The notes: a model not told the origin generated them from the sequence alone. A stretch of 32,305 nt of DNA from Candidatus Rokuibacteriota bacterium (GCA_005887895.1 VBPC01000162.1:1-32305); one strand, 5' to 3'. Numbered from the stretch's first letter, positions 7,042 through 15,809 are shown. A program made the numbers and translations.

Positions 7042-8582
7042 CTCGCCAGCCACGAGTTCCAGAAGTACATGCGGGGCGCCGCGCGGAACGGCCCCCGGAG
7101 CTCGCGGCGGGCGACGTCGAGCGTGAAGTAATCGGCGAGCTTCACGCTGCCCACGTCGTCGTAGAAGATCGCCTGGAGCCTGTCGATGATGGCCTTCCGC
7201 TTCTTCGGGTCGTTCTCGATCCTCAGGTCGGCCATCAGCCGCTCCTTCTCCTCGTGGCACCACCAGCCGGCGAACGTGCAGCGCAGCGCCACGTGCAGCG
7301 CCGGGTCCGCGGAGAAGACGAAGCCGGTGGAGAAGACGTCCCACAGCTCGGGCTTCTCCATGCGGTTGTTCTGCGTCGCCCAGTCGACCACCTGGAGATC
7401 GACCGTGAAGCCGGCCTCCTCCATCTGCTGCTTGGCGACCAGCGCGTTCTTGTACATGAACTCGTATTCCTTGGTCGTCATCCACCGCACCGGCTGGCCG
7501 GCGTAGCCGGCCTCCTTCAGGAGGCGGCGCGCCTTGTCCTTGTCCTTCTGGTTGTAGAGGGCCGCCCCCACTGTCGAGTGCCAGGGTTGCTCGGGGAAGA
7601 ACAGGCCGGGATCGAGGCGGTAGAACTCCTTGAACCCGAACCCGGCCACGGCGATTGGCTCCATGTCGAGCGCCGCCTGCAGCGCCTGCCGCAGCTTCTT
7701 GCTGGTCATGGCGCCGGCCTTGTGGTTCAGCACGGCCACCGCCCAGCCGCGCGGCTTGACGATGCGCGGCTCGATCTGGGACAGCGACTTGATGCGCTCG
7801 TAGGCGTCCTGCTTCACGAACATCGCGTGGTGATACTCGCCGGTTTCCACCCCGGCCAGCCGCACGGCCGTCTCGGGCACGGGCACGAACAGGATCTCGT
7901 CGACGTACGCCGTCTTTCTGCCGCCGAAGCCGTTGGGCGCCTCCGGCCGCGCCGTGTAGTCCTTGAAGCGGACGAACTTGATGTGGCGGTCGGGCTTGTG
8001 CTCGACGAACCGGTAGGGGCCGGTGCCGATGAACTCCTTGAGCGGACCGTCGCCGGCCGCCTCGACGACTTCCCTGGGATAGATCGACGCGTGCGGCTCG
8101 GACAGCCCGAACAGGAGCGAGCCCGACGGCTGCTTGAGATGGATGACGACCGTGGTCGGATCCCTGGCCTCGATGCTCTCGACGCTCTTCCAGAGGATCT
8201 TGCCGACGGACGCCACCTGACCCCAGCGCTTGAGCGAGGGCACCACGTCGGCCGAGGTCATCTCCTTGCCGTTGTGGAACTTCAGGCCGCGCCGTAGCGT
8301 GATCGTGTAGCGCAGGCCCCGGTCGGTCACCGTGTAGGCGTCGGCGAGCATCGGGATCGGGCTGAAGTTGCGATCGTAGGTGAACAGCGACTCGCTGGCG
8401 TGCCACATCAGCTCGTAGACCTGCGTCGCGGTGCTCATCGCGATATCGAGCGTCGGCGGCTCACCGATGGTGGCGACCTTCAGCACGCCGCCCATCCGCG
8501 GCGTCTCCTCCGCGCGCGCGCCGTCGACCGCCGTGAGCAGCACGACGACCAGCCCCACGAGCACCACGCGCCTCACGCGCAT
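7038..8582 (-). CDS. ABC transporter substrate-binding protein, family 5 (peptide/nickel type)
   Basis: A 514-residue exported binding protein. The N-terminus MRVRRVVLVGLVVVLLTAVDGARAEE is a Sec signal with a likely cut after ARA. The mature part starts with PRMGGVLKVATIGEPPTLD, as in DppA/OppA-type family 5 proteins, and contains the family hallmark LRYTITLRRGLKFHNGKEMTSADVV. These proteins deliver peptides, opines, nickel chelates or sugars to an ABC importer. No permease or ATPase gene is in this window, so it is an orphan here. The ATG at 8582 was chosen because the signal peptide starts there; the in-frame extension upstream is translated intergenic hairpin DNA. A GGGAG sequence precedes it. 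Confidence 0.9.
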   Translation of the reverse strand: MRVRRVVLVGLVVVLLTAVDGARAEETPRMGGVLKVATIGEPPTLDIAMSTATQVYELMWHASESLFTYDRNFSPIPMLADAYTVTDRGLRYTITLRRGLKFHNGKEMTSADVVPSLKRWGQVASVGKILWKSVESIEARDPTTVVIHLKQPSGSLLFGLSEPHASIYPREVVEAAGDGPLKEFIGTGPYRFVEHKPDRHIKFVRFKDYTARPEAPNGFGGRKTAYVDEILFVPVPETAVRLAGVETGEYHHAMFVKQDAYERIKSLSQIEPRIVKPRGWAVAVLNHKAGAMTSKKLRQALQAALDMEPIAVAGFGFKEFYRLDPGLFFPEQPWHSTVGAALYNQKDKDKARRLLKEAGYAGQPVRWMTTKEYEFMYKNALVAKQQMEEAGFTVDLQVVDWATQNNRMEKPELWDVFSTGFVFSADPALHVALRCTFAGWWCHEEKERLMADLRIENDPKKRKAIIDRLQAIFYDDVGSVKLADYFTLDVARRELRGPFRAAPRMYFWNSWLAR

Positions 8583-8640
8583 GCGGATTCTCCCAGTTCT
8601 GAACGCTGAGATCACGATGGGTGCCTGGCCGCCGGATAGA

Positions 8641-8669
8641 GGAGCGTCACGGCTCCGCCGGGACGCTCC
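8641..8669. terminator. inverted repeat between FAD oxidoreductase and solute-binding-protein genes
   Basis: GGAGCGTC at 8641-8648 pairs with GACGCTCC at 8662-8669 across a 13-nt loop. With the GGGGGCC hairpin next to it, this could stop transcription leaving the FAD gene. There is no T-run, so it may only stabilise or process RNA. Confidence 0.4.
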
Positions 8670-8683
8670 GAACGTGTGGGGTT

Positions 8684-8706
8684 TGGGGGCCATATCGGGG
8701 CCCCCA
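8684..8706. repeat. GGGGGCC-ATATCGG-GGCCCCC intergenic hairpin (solo copy)
   Basis: TGGGGGCC and GGCCCCCA form a perfect 8-bp stem around a 7-nt loop. The same hairpin recurs at 15558-15794 and, inverted, at 23349-23372, so it belongs to a small repeat family. It sits just downstream of the FAD oxidoreductase stop. Confidence 0.65.
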
Positions 8707-8713
8707 TCTTAAC

Positions 8714-9913
8714 TTAACGAGCCATGCGCTCGACGACGCAGCGGGCGGGGTCGGCCTCGGCCAGCACCGGCGCCGGCCGCCCGGAGTGAATGTACTCGGC
8801 GAGCAGCTTGCCGGCCATCGGCCCGCGACCGAAGCCCGAGGAGGCGAGACCGCCGACGATCCAGAGATCGTCGCGGCGCGGGATGCGGCCGATCAGCGGC
8901 TTGCCGTCGAGCGGAAACGGCATGAGGCCGGCCCAGGTGCGCGCGATCGGCAGCCCGGCCAGGCACGGCAGCACCTCGGCGGCGTGCGCGCGGTTCGCCT
9001 CGATGCCACGTGGATCGGGCGTCGTGTTCCACGCCGCCAGCTCGCGATCGCCGCCGAAGATGATCTCGCCGTTACGGCGCTGGCGGCCGTAGAGGTGGCG
9101 GGTCACGCGCGCGCCCTTGCGAATCGTCAGGAACGGTGGGTCGTCGCCGGGCTCGCGATACCAGGCGTGCGCCGACTCGGCTGACGAGATCGTCTGGAAC
9201 AGGCAGGGCGCCGTCGGGGTCGTCGCCCACATCTGTCCGCGCACCGGCACGATCGGGATGTCGAGGCCGAGCAGGATGCCGACCGGACCGCACCACGCGC
9301 CGGCCGCGAGCACCAGGCTGCGCGCCACGATCGAGCCCTGGGGCATCACCGCCAGCCAGCCCCGAGCGCGTGGCGTGAGCGCTGTCACCTCGTGCTGCGT
9401 GAGGATGCGGGCGCCGCGCCGCTCCGCCAGCGCGGCGAAGGCGCGCGTGGCGCGCGCGGGGTCGGCCTGTGAGCGCAGCGGCGAGTACATCGCGCCGAGC
9501 AGCGCCGGCGAGAGCTCCGGCTCGAGGCTGCGCGCCTCGCGCGTCGTCAGCAGCTGCACCTGATGACCGCGCGCCCGCAGCGCGGCGACGCGCTCGCGCT
9601 CGAAGGCAAGCTGCTCCTCGGTGTGGATCGCCTGCAGCGCGCCGGACTGGCGCAGCTCGATGTCCTCGCCGTGGTCGAGCTGCACGGTTTTGAAGATGTC
9701 GAGGCTGCCGGCGGTGAGGTGCGCCTGCAGATCCGGCTTGTCACCCAGGCCGAGGGAGTCGATGCCGCCCATGTTCACGCCGGAGGCGCCGGAAGCGATC
9801 TCACCGCGCTCGAGCAGCGTCACGCGATGACCGAGCGCGGCGAGGTGATACGCCGCCGACGTGCCGGCGATGCCGCCGCCTATCACGAGGACTTCCGTCT
9901 CGCTCGTCGTCAT
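8714..9913 (-). CDS. DAO-family FAD-dependent oxidoreductase
   Basis: A 399-residue flavoprotein of the D-amino-acid oxidase/glycine oxidase family. The N-terminal dinucleotide fold TEVLVIGGGIAGTSAAYHLA is followed by an acidic ribose contact (TLLERGEIASGASG). The C-terminal FAD contact reads LWIVGGLASSGFGRGPMAGKLLAEY. Relatives oxidise glycine, sarcosine, D-amino acids or proline; the substrate is not evident and no partner subunit is adjacent. I chose ATG 9913. An in-frame ATG at 9955 (14 residues longer) is possible. A GGGAGGG sequence instead precedes a five-codon ORF (ATG at 9926) whose TGA overlaps the 9913 ATG. It diverges from the hybrid kinase at 10111. Confidence 0.85.
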   Translation of the reverse strand: MTTSETEVLVIGGGIAGTSAAYHLAALGHRVTLLERGEIASGASGVNMGGIDSLGLGDKPDLQAHLTAGSLDIFKTVQLDHGEDIELRQSGALQAIHTEEQLAFERERVAALRARGHQVQLLTTREARSLEPELSPALLGAMYSPLRSQADPARATRAFAALAERRGARILTQHEVTALTPRARGWLAVMPQGSIVARSLVLAAGAWCGPVGILLGLDIPIVPVRGQMWATTPTAPCLFQTISSAESAHAWYREPGDDPPFLTIRKGARVTRHLYGRQRRNGEIIFGGDRELAAWNTTPDPRGIEANRAHAAEVLPCLAGLPIARTWAGLMPFPLDGKPLIGRIPRRDDLWIVGGLASSGFGRGPMAGKLLAEYIHSGRPAPVLAEADPARCVVERMAR

Positions 9914-9968
9914 GCTCGGGCGCTCATGGTAGCCCTCCCCGTCCTCAACCGCCATCGGTGAGCGGGAA

Positions 9969-10073
9969 CGGTCAGGAATCCGTCCGACGCCGATCAGAAA
10001 CTGACCGGCAGGCAGGCGAGAACCTGCCGCTGCGACGTTCATGTGCTCGATCCCGCTGGCCTTCTGACCGGCA
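9969..10073. promoter_or_regulatory. CTGACCG repeat cluster, candidate activator sites upstream of a sigma-54 promoter
   Basis: CTGACCG occurs inverted at 9969-9975 and direct at 10001-10007 and 10064-10070. The last two extend to identical decamers CTGACCGGCA whose starts are 63 bp apart, about six helical turns. Between them GGCAGG/CCTGCC forms an inverted repeat at 10011-10028. The cluster lies 7 to over 100 bp upstream of the -24 element, where enhancer-binding proteins usually bind. Confidence 0.4.
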
Positions 10074-10079
10074 TGCGCG

Positions 10080-10094
10080 TGGCACAACGCTTGC
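10080..10094 (+). promoter_or_regulatory. sigma-54 (-24/-12) promoter of the hybrid kinase gene
   Basis: TGGCAC-N5-TTGC has GG at 10081-10082 and GC at 10093-10094 with the required 10-bp spacing, matching the core of consensus TGGCACG-N4-TTGCA. The predicted start is near 10106, only about 5 nt before the ATG at 10111. An RpoN holoenzyme and an enhancer-binding activator would be needed. Confidence 0.6.
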
Positions 10095-10110
10095 GCTCTC
10101 CGATCACGCC

Positions 10111-13100
10111 ATGCCGCTCGCGCCCCTGACTCGAACGCTGACCGTCACGTTCCTCTGCGTCCTGATCCCGTCGGCGTACACGCTGCTCTCGCTGGCCGGC
10201 GTCGCGCCGATGACGGCGCCGATCTTCCTCGGCTGGCTCGCATGGCTCCAGCTCGTGCACGTGACGGCGGCCGTCGTCGTATGGCGGCGGCGGCACGGGC
10301 TCCCGACGCGCACGAAGGCCGCGCTCCTGTCGTGGGGCGGGCTCGCCTTCTGGTACTGGCTGCCGGCGCCCGTCTACTTCGTGCTGACCATGAACCTCGA
10401 TCGGCTGCAGCTCACGTGGACCGCGCTGGCGTTCTTCTGGGAAGTGCCGGTCGTGGGCGGCGCCTTCGTGCTGGCGGCGCAGCGACTCTATCCGGAGCGG
10501 CGGCCGGACGTCGAGCCCGCGCGCCGTTATCGCGACGTGCTGCGCTATCCGACGCGGGTCGGCTCGCTGCTGTTCGGCTTCACGCTCGCCGGCTACGTGA
10601 TCGGCGCGCTGCAGCTTCGCGTGTTCGCCGCGCTGCCCGTGATCGAGCAGGCCAAGAACGTCGCCCACGGCCTCGTGATCTCCCTGCTGCTGGCGGTGTT
10701 CTACCACCTGGCGCTCGATCGAGTGCTGGAGCCGGTGCGCGCGCGCATCGCGCGGGAGGCCGGGCTCGGCACCATCGTGGCGCGCACGGTGGCCGGGCGC
10801 ATCCTGGGCGTCAGCCTCGCGGTGGCGGTGAGCGGCTTCGCGTTGATCAGCCTCTTCGTCCTGCAGGCGTTCCAGACGATGGTCGGCGAGAACGCGGCGG
10901 CCCTGCTCGCGCGCGACCTTGCCGGTCTGGCCGTCGCGACCGACACCGGGCGACACCTGGGGACGTTCCCGGCCTGGGGCGCGCATGGCCGGTTGCTGCT
11001 GCTTCGCCCGGGCGACGCGCTGCCCGCCGCCGACTTCGCGCCGGCCACGCGGGCGCGGGTGGCCGGGGGCGGCGCCGGCATCGTTCACGACTCGCGGCGC
11101 GAGCTCAAGAGCGTCGGCTTCGTGGACGCGCCGCGGCTCGGCGGCACCCTGGTCGGGGTGACCCTGCACACCGACGCCTACGGCGCGCTGCGGGGCGCCG
11201 CGCGGCTCCTCGGCCTCGCCGGCGGCTTCGTCCTCATGGTCACGGTCGGGATGCTCGTCTTCGCCAGCCGCGCGTCGACCCAGGCCGTCCGCGCGCTGTC
11301 GTCGGCGGTGCGCCGTGTCGAGGCCGGAGAGGTGGACGCGGCCGAGCTGCGCATCGACACCGGCGACGAGATCGGCGAGCTGTCGGCCGTCGTCGAGCGC
11401 TACGTGCGCCAGTCGCGTGACCTCCGCGACAATCTCCAGGAGAAGGTGCGCGACAAGACGCGGGAGCTCTCGGCCAAGCTCGAGGAAATCGAACGCGCCG
11501 ACGCCGCCTTGCGCCGGTCCGCCCACCGCCTGGAAGCGCTGCAGCACATCGACCGCGGCATCCTTGCCGCCGAGTCCGCGGAGGCCATCGCCCGGGCCTC
11601 GCTGCCGCGCCTGCGGCGCATCGTGCCGTACGGCTGGGCCGCGGTGCTCCTGTTCGAGCCGGCCGGCGACGTCGCGCGGTTCATGGTCACCGACGGCGAC
11701 GGCGCGCCGCCCGCGGGCGGCGCCATCTCGATGAGCGAGCTCCCCTCGGGCGGCGTGCTCCAGAGCAAGGGCGTCCGTTACCTCGACGATCTCGCCGGCG
11801 GGCGCTATCGGTGCTTCCCCGTCTTCCAGCGGCTCCGGGCCGGTGGCACCCGCAGCCTCATCAGCGCGCCGCTGGTGACGAGCGGCGAGACGATCGGCCT
11901 GCTCTGCGTGGCGAGCCGGGAGCCCGCTGCCTTCGACGAGGATCATCTGGAGATCGTCGGTGAGGTGGCCAACCAGCTCGCCGTCGCCATCCATCAGGCG
12001 CGCCTGCGCTCGGCGCTCGATCAGCAGCAGCAGCGGCTGCAGGCGATCGTCGAGCACCTGCCCGAGGGCGTGCTGCTGGTCGAGCGCGACGGCCGGGTTG
12101 CGGTGGCGAATCCCCTCGGCCGCGCCCACCTCGCCGCGGTGGCCAGGACGACCCCGGGCGGCGAGATCGACTCGGTCGGCAGCGTCTCGCTCGAGCGGCT
12201 CCTTGGCAGCGGCCTCGAGCCGCGCGAAGTGGCGGTGACCGGCGGCGGCGTCTTCCAGGTGGCCGCGCGGCCACTGGAGGGCGCTCACCGTGCCGTGCTG
12301 GTGATCCGCGACGTGACGCGGGAGCGCGAGGCGCAGCAGGTGGCGCAGCAGCAAGCGCGGCTGGCCGCCGTCGGCCAGCTCGCGGCGGGCATCGCGCACG
12401 ACTTCAACAACATCCTCATGACCATCGTCACCTCGGCCGAGCTGGCCCAGCGCCGCTACGAGGACACCGCCTTCGGCCACGAACGGTTGCAGATCGTGGT
12501 CGATCAGGGCGAGCGGGCGGCTGCCCTCGTGCGGCAGATCCTGGACTTCAGCCGGCAGTCCAATCCGTCGCTGGAGACGGTGGACCTGGCCGCCCTGCTC
12601 GAGCAGACGGTCGGCCTGCTGGGGCGCACGCTGCCGGAGACCATCCGGATCGTCGTCGAGCCGGTGACCGAGGCATTCGTCGTAGCCGCCGATCCGCACC
12701 AGCTCAGCCAGGTCCTGACGAACCTCGCCGTCAACGCGCGCGATGCCATGGCGCTCGGCGGCGAGCTGCGCTTCCGTCTCGGCCGCGAGCACCGCACCGA
12801 GGCCCACGGCGACGCCGCGCCCGGCCCGGGCGCCTGGCTCACGCTGGCGGTGAGCGACACCGGGGGCGGCATGCCATCCGAGGTGTGCGAGCGGATCTTC
12901 GAGCCGTTCTTCACGACGAAGGCGCCGGGCAGCGGCACCGGCCTGGGGCTCTCGCAGGCCTACGGCATCGTCAAGCAGCACCACGGCCACATCGCCGTGG
13001 AGAGTCGGCCCGGCCAGGGCTCGACGTTCACGATCTACCTGCGCGACGAGTCGTCGGGCATCTCCACCGTCGACGCCACGCCCGGCCTGGACGTGGCCAG

Positions 13101-13473
13101 CGGACACGGCGAGACGGTGCTGGTGGTGGAGGACGAGCCGCCGGTGCGCCAGGCGCTGGCCCAGGCGCTCGGCGAGCTGAACTATCGCGTGCTGGTCGCC
13201 AGCTCGGCCGAGCAGGCGCTCGAGTTGCACGCGGCGCACGCCGACGAGGTGTCGCTGGTGCTGACCGATCTCGTCATGCCGGGCATGGGCGGCCTGCGGC
13301 TCGTGCAGGAGCTGCGCGAGCGGAACGTGCGCGTCCCGGTCGTGATGATGTCGGGGTACGTCGCCGAGTCCGCGCGCGTCAGCCTCGAGGGCGTGACGTC
13401 GTGGGTGCAGAAGCCGGTTCGCGTCCGGCGCCTCGGCGCCATGATCCAGGAGGCGCTCACTCCCCGCGGGTGA
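10111..13473 (+). CDS. multi-TM hybrid histidine kinase (HAMP-GAF-PAS-HisKA-HATPase-REC)
   Basis: A 1120-residue hybrid sensor kinase. The N-terminal third holds about seven closely spaced membrane helices (such as [19 protein letters not shown]). A short extracytoplasmic loop and a further helix before a HAMP-like linker ([15 protein letters not shown]) and coiled coil follow. Next come a GAF domain (from [18 protein letters not shown]), a PAS domain ([19 protein letters not shown]) and HisKA with the H-box [11 protein letters not shown] (His763). The ATPase shows [16 protein letters not shown] and [11 protein letters not shown]. The C-terminal receiver has VVEDEPPVR, Asp1053 (LTDLVMPG) and Lys1101. 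The start at 10111 follows the sigma-54 promoter. No cognate regulator is adjacent. The signal is unknown; GAF plus PAS suggests a cytoplasmic input as well as a membrane one. Confidence 0.9.
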   Translation: MPLAPLTRTLTVTFLCVLIPSAYTLLSLAGVAPMTAPIFLGWLAWLQLVHVTAAVVVWRRRHGLPTRTKAALLSWGGLAFWYWLPAPVYFVLTMNLDRLQLTWTALAFFWEVPVVGGAFVLAAQRLYPERRPDVEPARRYRDVLRYPTRVGSLLFGFTLAGYVIGALQLRVFAALPVIEQAKNVAHGLVISLLLAVFYHLALDRVLEPVRARIAREAGLGTIVARTVAGRILGVSLAVAVSGFALISLFVLQAFQTMVGENAAALLARDLAGLAVATDTGRHLGTFPAWGAHGRLLLLRPGDALPAADFAPATRARVAGGGAGIVHDSRRELKSVGFVDAPRLGGTLVGVTLHTDAYGALRGAARLLGLAGGFVLMVTVGMLVFASRASTQAVRALSSAVRRVEAGEVDAAELRIDTGDEIGELSAVVERYVRQSRDLRDNLQEKVRDKTRELSAKLEEIERADAALRRSAHRLEALQHIDRGILAAESAEAIARASLPRLRRIVPYGWAAVLLFEPAGDVARFMVTDGDGAPPAGGAISMSELPSGGVLQSKGVRYLDDLAGGRYRCFPVFQRLRAGGTRSLISAPLVTSGETIGLLCVASREPAAFDEDHLEIVGEVANQLAVAIHQARLRSALDQQQQRLQAIVEHLPEGVLLVERDGRVAVANPLGRAHLAAVARTTPGGEIDSVGSVSLERLLGSGLEPREVAVTGGGVFQVAARPLEGAHRAVLVIRDVTREREAQQVAQQQARLAAVGQLAAGIAHDFNNILMTIVTSAELAQRRYEDTAFGHERLQIVVDQGERAAALVRQILDFSRQSNPSLETVDLAALLEQTVGLLGRTLPETIRIVVEPVTEAFVVAADPHQLSQVLTNLAVNARDAMALGGELRFRLGREHRTEAHGDAAPGPGAWLTLAVSDTGGGMPSEVCERIFEPFFTTKAPGSGTGLGLSQAYGIVKQHHGHIAVESRPGQGSTFTIYLRDESSGISTVDATPGLDVASGHGETVLVVEDEPPVRQALAQALGELNYRVLVASSAEQALELHAAHADEVSLVLTDLVMPGMGGLRLVQELRERNVRVPVVMMSGYVAESARVSLEGVTSWVQKPVRVRRLGAMIQEALTPRG

Positions 13474-13492
13474 GCCGCTGGCCGGCGACGGC

Positions 13493-13678
13493 TCAGGCCG
13501 CCAGACCGTCCATCCCGTTCCACGGACTTTCCATCCGCCCCGCGTCGGCGGCGCGCGCGATGCGCGCCCTGGCCTGCGGCTCGAGTGGTCCGAACACCCG
13601 CTCGTGGGCGGCGATCAGATCGTCGGTGGACAGGCGCTCGGGATCGGCACTCGGCAGTCGGCGAATCGTCTTGTCCAT
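13493..13678 (-). CDS. 61-residue hypothetical protein downstream of hdeD-like gene
   Basis: I do not recognise the family. The short, soluble, charged protein begins MDKTIRRLPSADPERLSTDD and ends SPWNGMDGLAA. The segment STDDLIAAHERVFGPL looks helical, and no Cys or membrane helix is present. Its ATG at 13678 lies 2 nt after the stop of the HdeD-like gene, and a GGAGGG ribosome-binding site inside that gene's last codons precedes it, so the two are very likely co-translated. It converges with the hybrid kinase, 19 bp away. Confidence 0.7.
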   Translation of the reverse strand: MDKTIRRLPSADPERLSTDDLIAAHERVFGPLEPQARARIARAADAGRMESPWNGMDGLAA

Positions 13679-13680
13679 GG

Positions 13681-14247
13681 TCAGGCGGCCCTCCGGTACA
13701 CCCGCTCGGGTGACTGACGGGCGACACCCCGGAGCCGGAAGCCGAGCGCGACCAGCAGCAGACCCGAGACGAACGCGTAGGCGCCAACGAGCAGGACCAC
13801 CGCGAGCGCGCCGATGACCGGCGCCACCAGCACGAGGCCGCCGAACACGATCGACAGCGCGCCGTTCAGCGCCAGCAGCCACTCGCCGCTGATGTGCCGG
13901 CGCAGGCGGATGGCGGCGGCGATCTCCAGCGCGCCGGTGACGACAGCCCACGCCGCGATCACGTAGAGCAGGACGAGCGCGGTGAAGGCGGGGGCCGCGA
14001 ACGCGATGAGTCCGGCCACCACGCCGGCCACGCCCGACAGGAGCAGCGCCCACCACCCGCGGTCGCCGCGGGCGTCGCGAAGGGCGGCGACGATGTTGAA
14101 GGCGCCGTCGACGAGAGCATAGGCGCCGAAGAGCAGCACGAGCACGGCCAGGGCGGCGGCCGGCGCCACGAACGTGAAGACGCCGAACACCATGCCGAGC
14201 ACCCCGCGCAGCGCGAGCGCCCACCAGTTGCGAGCTACCACCACCAT
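13681..14247 (-). CDS. HdeD-family (DUF308) membrane protein
   Basis: A 188-residue protein of six hydrophobic helices arranged as pairs with internal repeats: FGVFTFVAPAAALAVLVLLFG, VAGLIAFAAPAFTALVLLY and IVFGGLVLVAPVIGALAVVL are versions of the same unit. This is the DUF308/HdeD pattern; E. coli HdeD is linked to acid resistance at high cell density, but the molecular role is not settled. The ATG at 14247 has a good GGAGG site 7 nt upstream. A sigma-54-like element lies just upstream of that. It forms a two-gene unit with the 61-residue ORF downstream and diverges from the enolase-superfamily gene. Confidence 0.85.
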   Translation of the reverse strand: MVVVARNWWALALRGVLGMVFGVFTFVAPAAALAVLVLLFGAYALVDGAFNIVAALRDARGDRGWWALLLSGVAGVVAGLIAFAAPAFTALVLLYVIAAWAVVTGALEIAAAIRLRRHISGEWLLALNGALSIVFGGLVLVAPVIGALAVVLLVGAYAFVSGLLLVALGFRLRGVARQSPERVYRRAA

Positions 14248-14270
14248 GAGCGGTCCTCCGATCGACGGAA

Positions 14271-14288
14271 GTGCAAGGCGCGGACCAA
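14271..14288 (-). promoter_or_regulatory. possible sigma-54 promoter of the hdeD-like operon
   Basis: On the minus strand TTGGTCCG-CGCC-TTGCA has GG at 14286-14285 and GC at 14274-14273 with correct spacing and a perfect -12 box. The -24 box differs from TGGCACG at two positions. The predicted start near 14261 gives a 14-nt leader containing the GGAGG site. Confidence 0.35.
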
Positions 14289-14311
14289 CCACGCGGCTTT
14301 GGCGCGCGTGG

Positions 14312-14317
14312 TAGGCT
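14312..14317 (+). promoter_or_regulatory. -10-like element TAGGCT upstream of the enolase-superfamily gene
   Basis: TAGGCT ends 11 nt before the ATG at 14329. It lies in the palindrome GTAGGCTAC, so the opposite strand reads TAGCCT and could serve the divergent hdeD-like gene. No Shine-Dalgarno precedes 14329. Confidence 0.25.
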
Positions 14318-14328
14318 ACGCCGGTCGC

Positions 14329-15438
14329 ATGAAGATCACCGACGTGACGCTGACGTTGTTCGCCTGGGGCGGCATCCCGCCCACGACGTACGGGCGTCAC
14401 ACCGGCCGCTTCAGTGGCACCAGCGAGCTCGGCCTGCTGAGGCTGCACACCGACGGCGGCCTCGAGGGCCACGCGTTTCTCGGCTCGGCCATGCGCAGCG
14501 CCGCGCTCGACGCGCAGTCGCTCCTTCGCATGCTGAAGCCACTGGTGCTCGGCCAGGACCCTCTCGAGCGCGAGAGGCTGTGGCAGGCCATGTGGCAGCG
14601 CAACCGGACGACCACGCAGCGCGCGATCGGCGCGATGGACGTGGCGCTGTGGGATCTCGGCGGCAAGATCGCCGGTCTACCGATCCATCGACTGATCGGC
14701 GGCTATCGCGGCAGCGTGCCCGCCTACGCGTCGTCCGCGGTGCTGCCGAGCGTCGAGGCCTACGCCGATGAGGCCGCCCGGTTCAAGGCCGACGGATGGA
14801 CGGCCTACAAGATCCACCCGCCCACCGAGCCGGCCGTCGACATCGCGGTCTGCCAGGCGGTGCGGCGCGCCGTCGGCGACGCCTACACCGTCATGCTCGA
14901 CTCCACGTGGGCGTACCAGTATCCAGAGGCGCTGCGCGTCGGCCGGGTAGCAGAGGCGCTCGGCTTTCACTGGTACGAGGATCCCCTGGCCGACGACGAC
15001 GTCTACAACTACGTCAAGCTCAAGCAACAGCTGTCGATCCCGATCCTGGCCACCGAGTACGCGCCCGGCGGCTTCACGGCGTTGGCCCCGTGGATCACCG
15101 CCCGCGCCACGGATTTCCTGCGCGGCGACGTCGCCGTCAAGGGCGGCATCACGCCACTGGTGAAGTCGGCCCACCTGGCCGAGGCGTTCCACATGAACTT
15201 CGAGATCCACCACGGCGGCAACTCGCTGAACAACGTGGCCAACCTGCACGTGACGATGGCGATCCGCAACTGCGAGTTCTTCGAGGTCCTGCTGCCGGCC
15301 GCCGCCCAGAAGTACGGCCTGCTCGAGGACATCGAAGTGGACCGCGCCGGCCTCGTGCACGCCCCGTCGGGTCCCGGCCTCGGCGTCGCCATCGACTTCG
15401 AGCTGATCGAGCGTCACAAGACCAGCGTGCTCACCTAG
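14329..15438 (+). CDS. mandelate racemase/muconate-lactonizing enzyme-family protein
   Basis: A 369-residue enolase-superfamily enzyme with an N-terminal capping domain and a C-terminal TIM barrel. It would abstract the proton alpha to a carboxylate on a Mg2+-bound acid. Metal ligands are Asp191 (MLDST), Glu217 (WYEDPL) and Glu243 (ATEYAPGG). On the second barrel strand the usual KxK is K161-I-H163 (AYKIHPP). A His-Asp dyad as in mandelate racemase is likely from Asp267 (RGDVAVKGGIT) and His294/His295 (EIHHGGNSLNN). It is therefore probably an acid-sugar dehydratase or racemase of the MR subgroup; the substrate is unknown. It stands alone, behind a -10-like TAGGCT. Confidence 0.85.
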   Translation: MKITDVTLTLFAWGGIPPTTYGRHTGRFSGTSELGLLRLHTDGGLEGHAFLGSAMRSAALDAQSLLRMLKPLVLGQDPLERERLWQAMWQRNRTTTQRAIGAMDVALWDLGGKIAGLPIHRLIGGYRGSVPAYASSAVLPSVEAYADEAARFKADGWTAYKIHPPTEPAVDIAVCQAVRRAVGDAYTVMLDSTWAYQYPEALRVGRVAEALGFHWYEDPLADDDVYNYVKLKQQLSIPILATEYAPGGFTALAPWITARATDFLRGDVAVKGGITPLVKSAHLAEAFHMNFEIHHGGNSLNNVANLHVTMAIRNCEFFEVLLPAAAQKYGLLEDIEVDRAGLVHAPSGPGLGVAIDFELIERHKTSVLT

Positions 15439-15809
15439 CCATCCGTCGGCCAGCGACCGCAACGAAGCGCGGCAACGACTTCGCCGGCCCGAGAGTTTGA
15501 GGTCTGGGGCCGTACGGGGGCGACCAAGCCTGTTGGGTTAACGAGGCCCGCAACGGGTTGACGAGGGCCGCAACGGCTGCGCCGGGGCGGCCCGAGAGAG
15601 TGGGGGTCTGGGGGGCCATGCCCCCAGGCCTGGCGAGTTGACGAGGGCCGCAACGGCTGCGCCGGGGCGGCGCGAGAGAGTTGGGGTTGGGGGCCATGTC
15701 GGGCCCCAGGCCTGGCGAGTTGACGAGGGCCGCAACGGCTGCGCCGGGGCGGCGCGAGAGAGTGGGGGTCTGGGGGCCATGTCGGGGCCCCCAGCTAGAA
15801 AGGACTTCT
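15439..15809. other. 371-bp intergenic region dominated by tandem hairpin repeats
   Basis: After the enolase-superfamily stop there is a degenerate unit (about 15458-15545), then three well-conserved tandem units, then the FKBP ribosome-binding site AAAGGA at about 15800. Open frames across it on the minus strand only translate the repeat and have no gene-like features. Confidence 0.7.
15558..15794 (+). repeat. three tandem ~80-bp units, each with a GGGGGCC hairpin
   Basis: Units start at 15558, 15638 and 15720 (periods 80 and 82 bp), each with TTGACGAGGGCCGCAACGG. Each continues through a GCGCCGGGGCGG segment and a GAGAGAGT segment into a hairpin. In the last unit CTGGGGGCC (15770-15778) and GGCCCCCAG (15786-15794) form a perfect 9-bp stem around a 7-nt loop, ending 15 bp before the FKBP ATG. 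Units 1 and 2 have imperfect or rearranged stems. Solo hairpins of the family are at 8684-8706 and 23349-23372. Confidence 0.8.

Noticed and set aside
9913-9928. Five-codon ORF (MSARA) overlapping the FAD oxidoreductase ATG
   Set aside because: It has a GGGAGGG site and an ATGA overlap, but it is too short to judge, and an in-frame ATG at 9955 offers a simpler explanation of the start.
15558-15794. CRISPR-like array
   Set aside because: The units are contiguous with no unique spacers and no cas genes are nearby.
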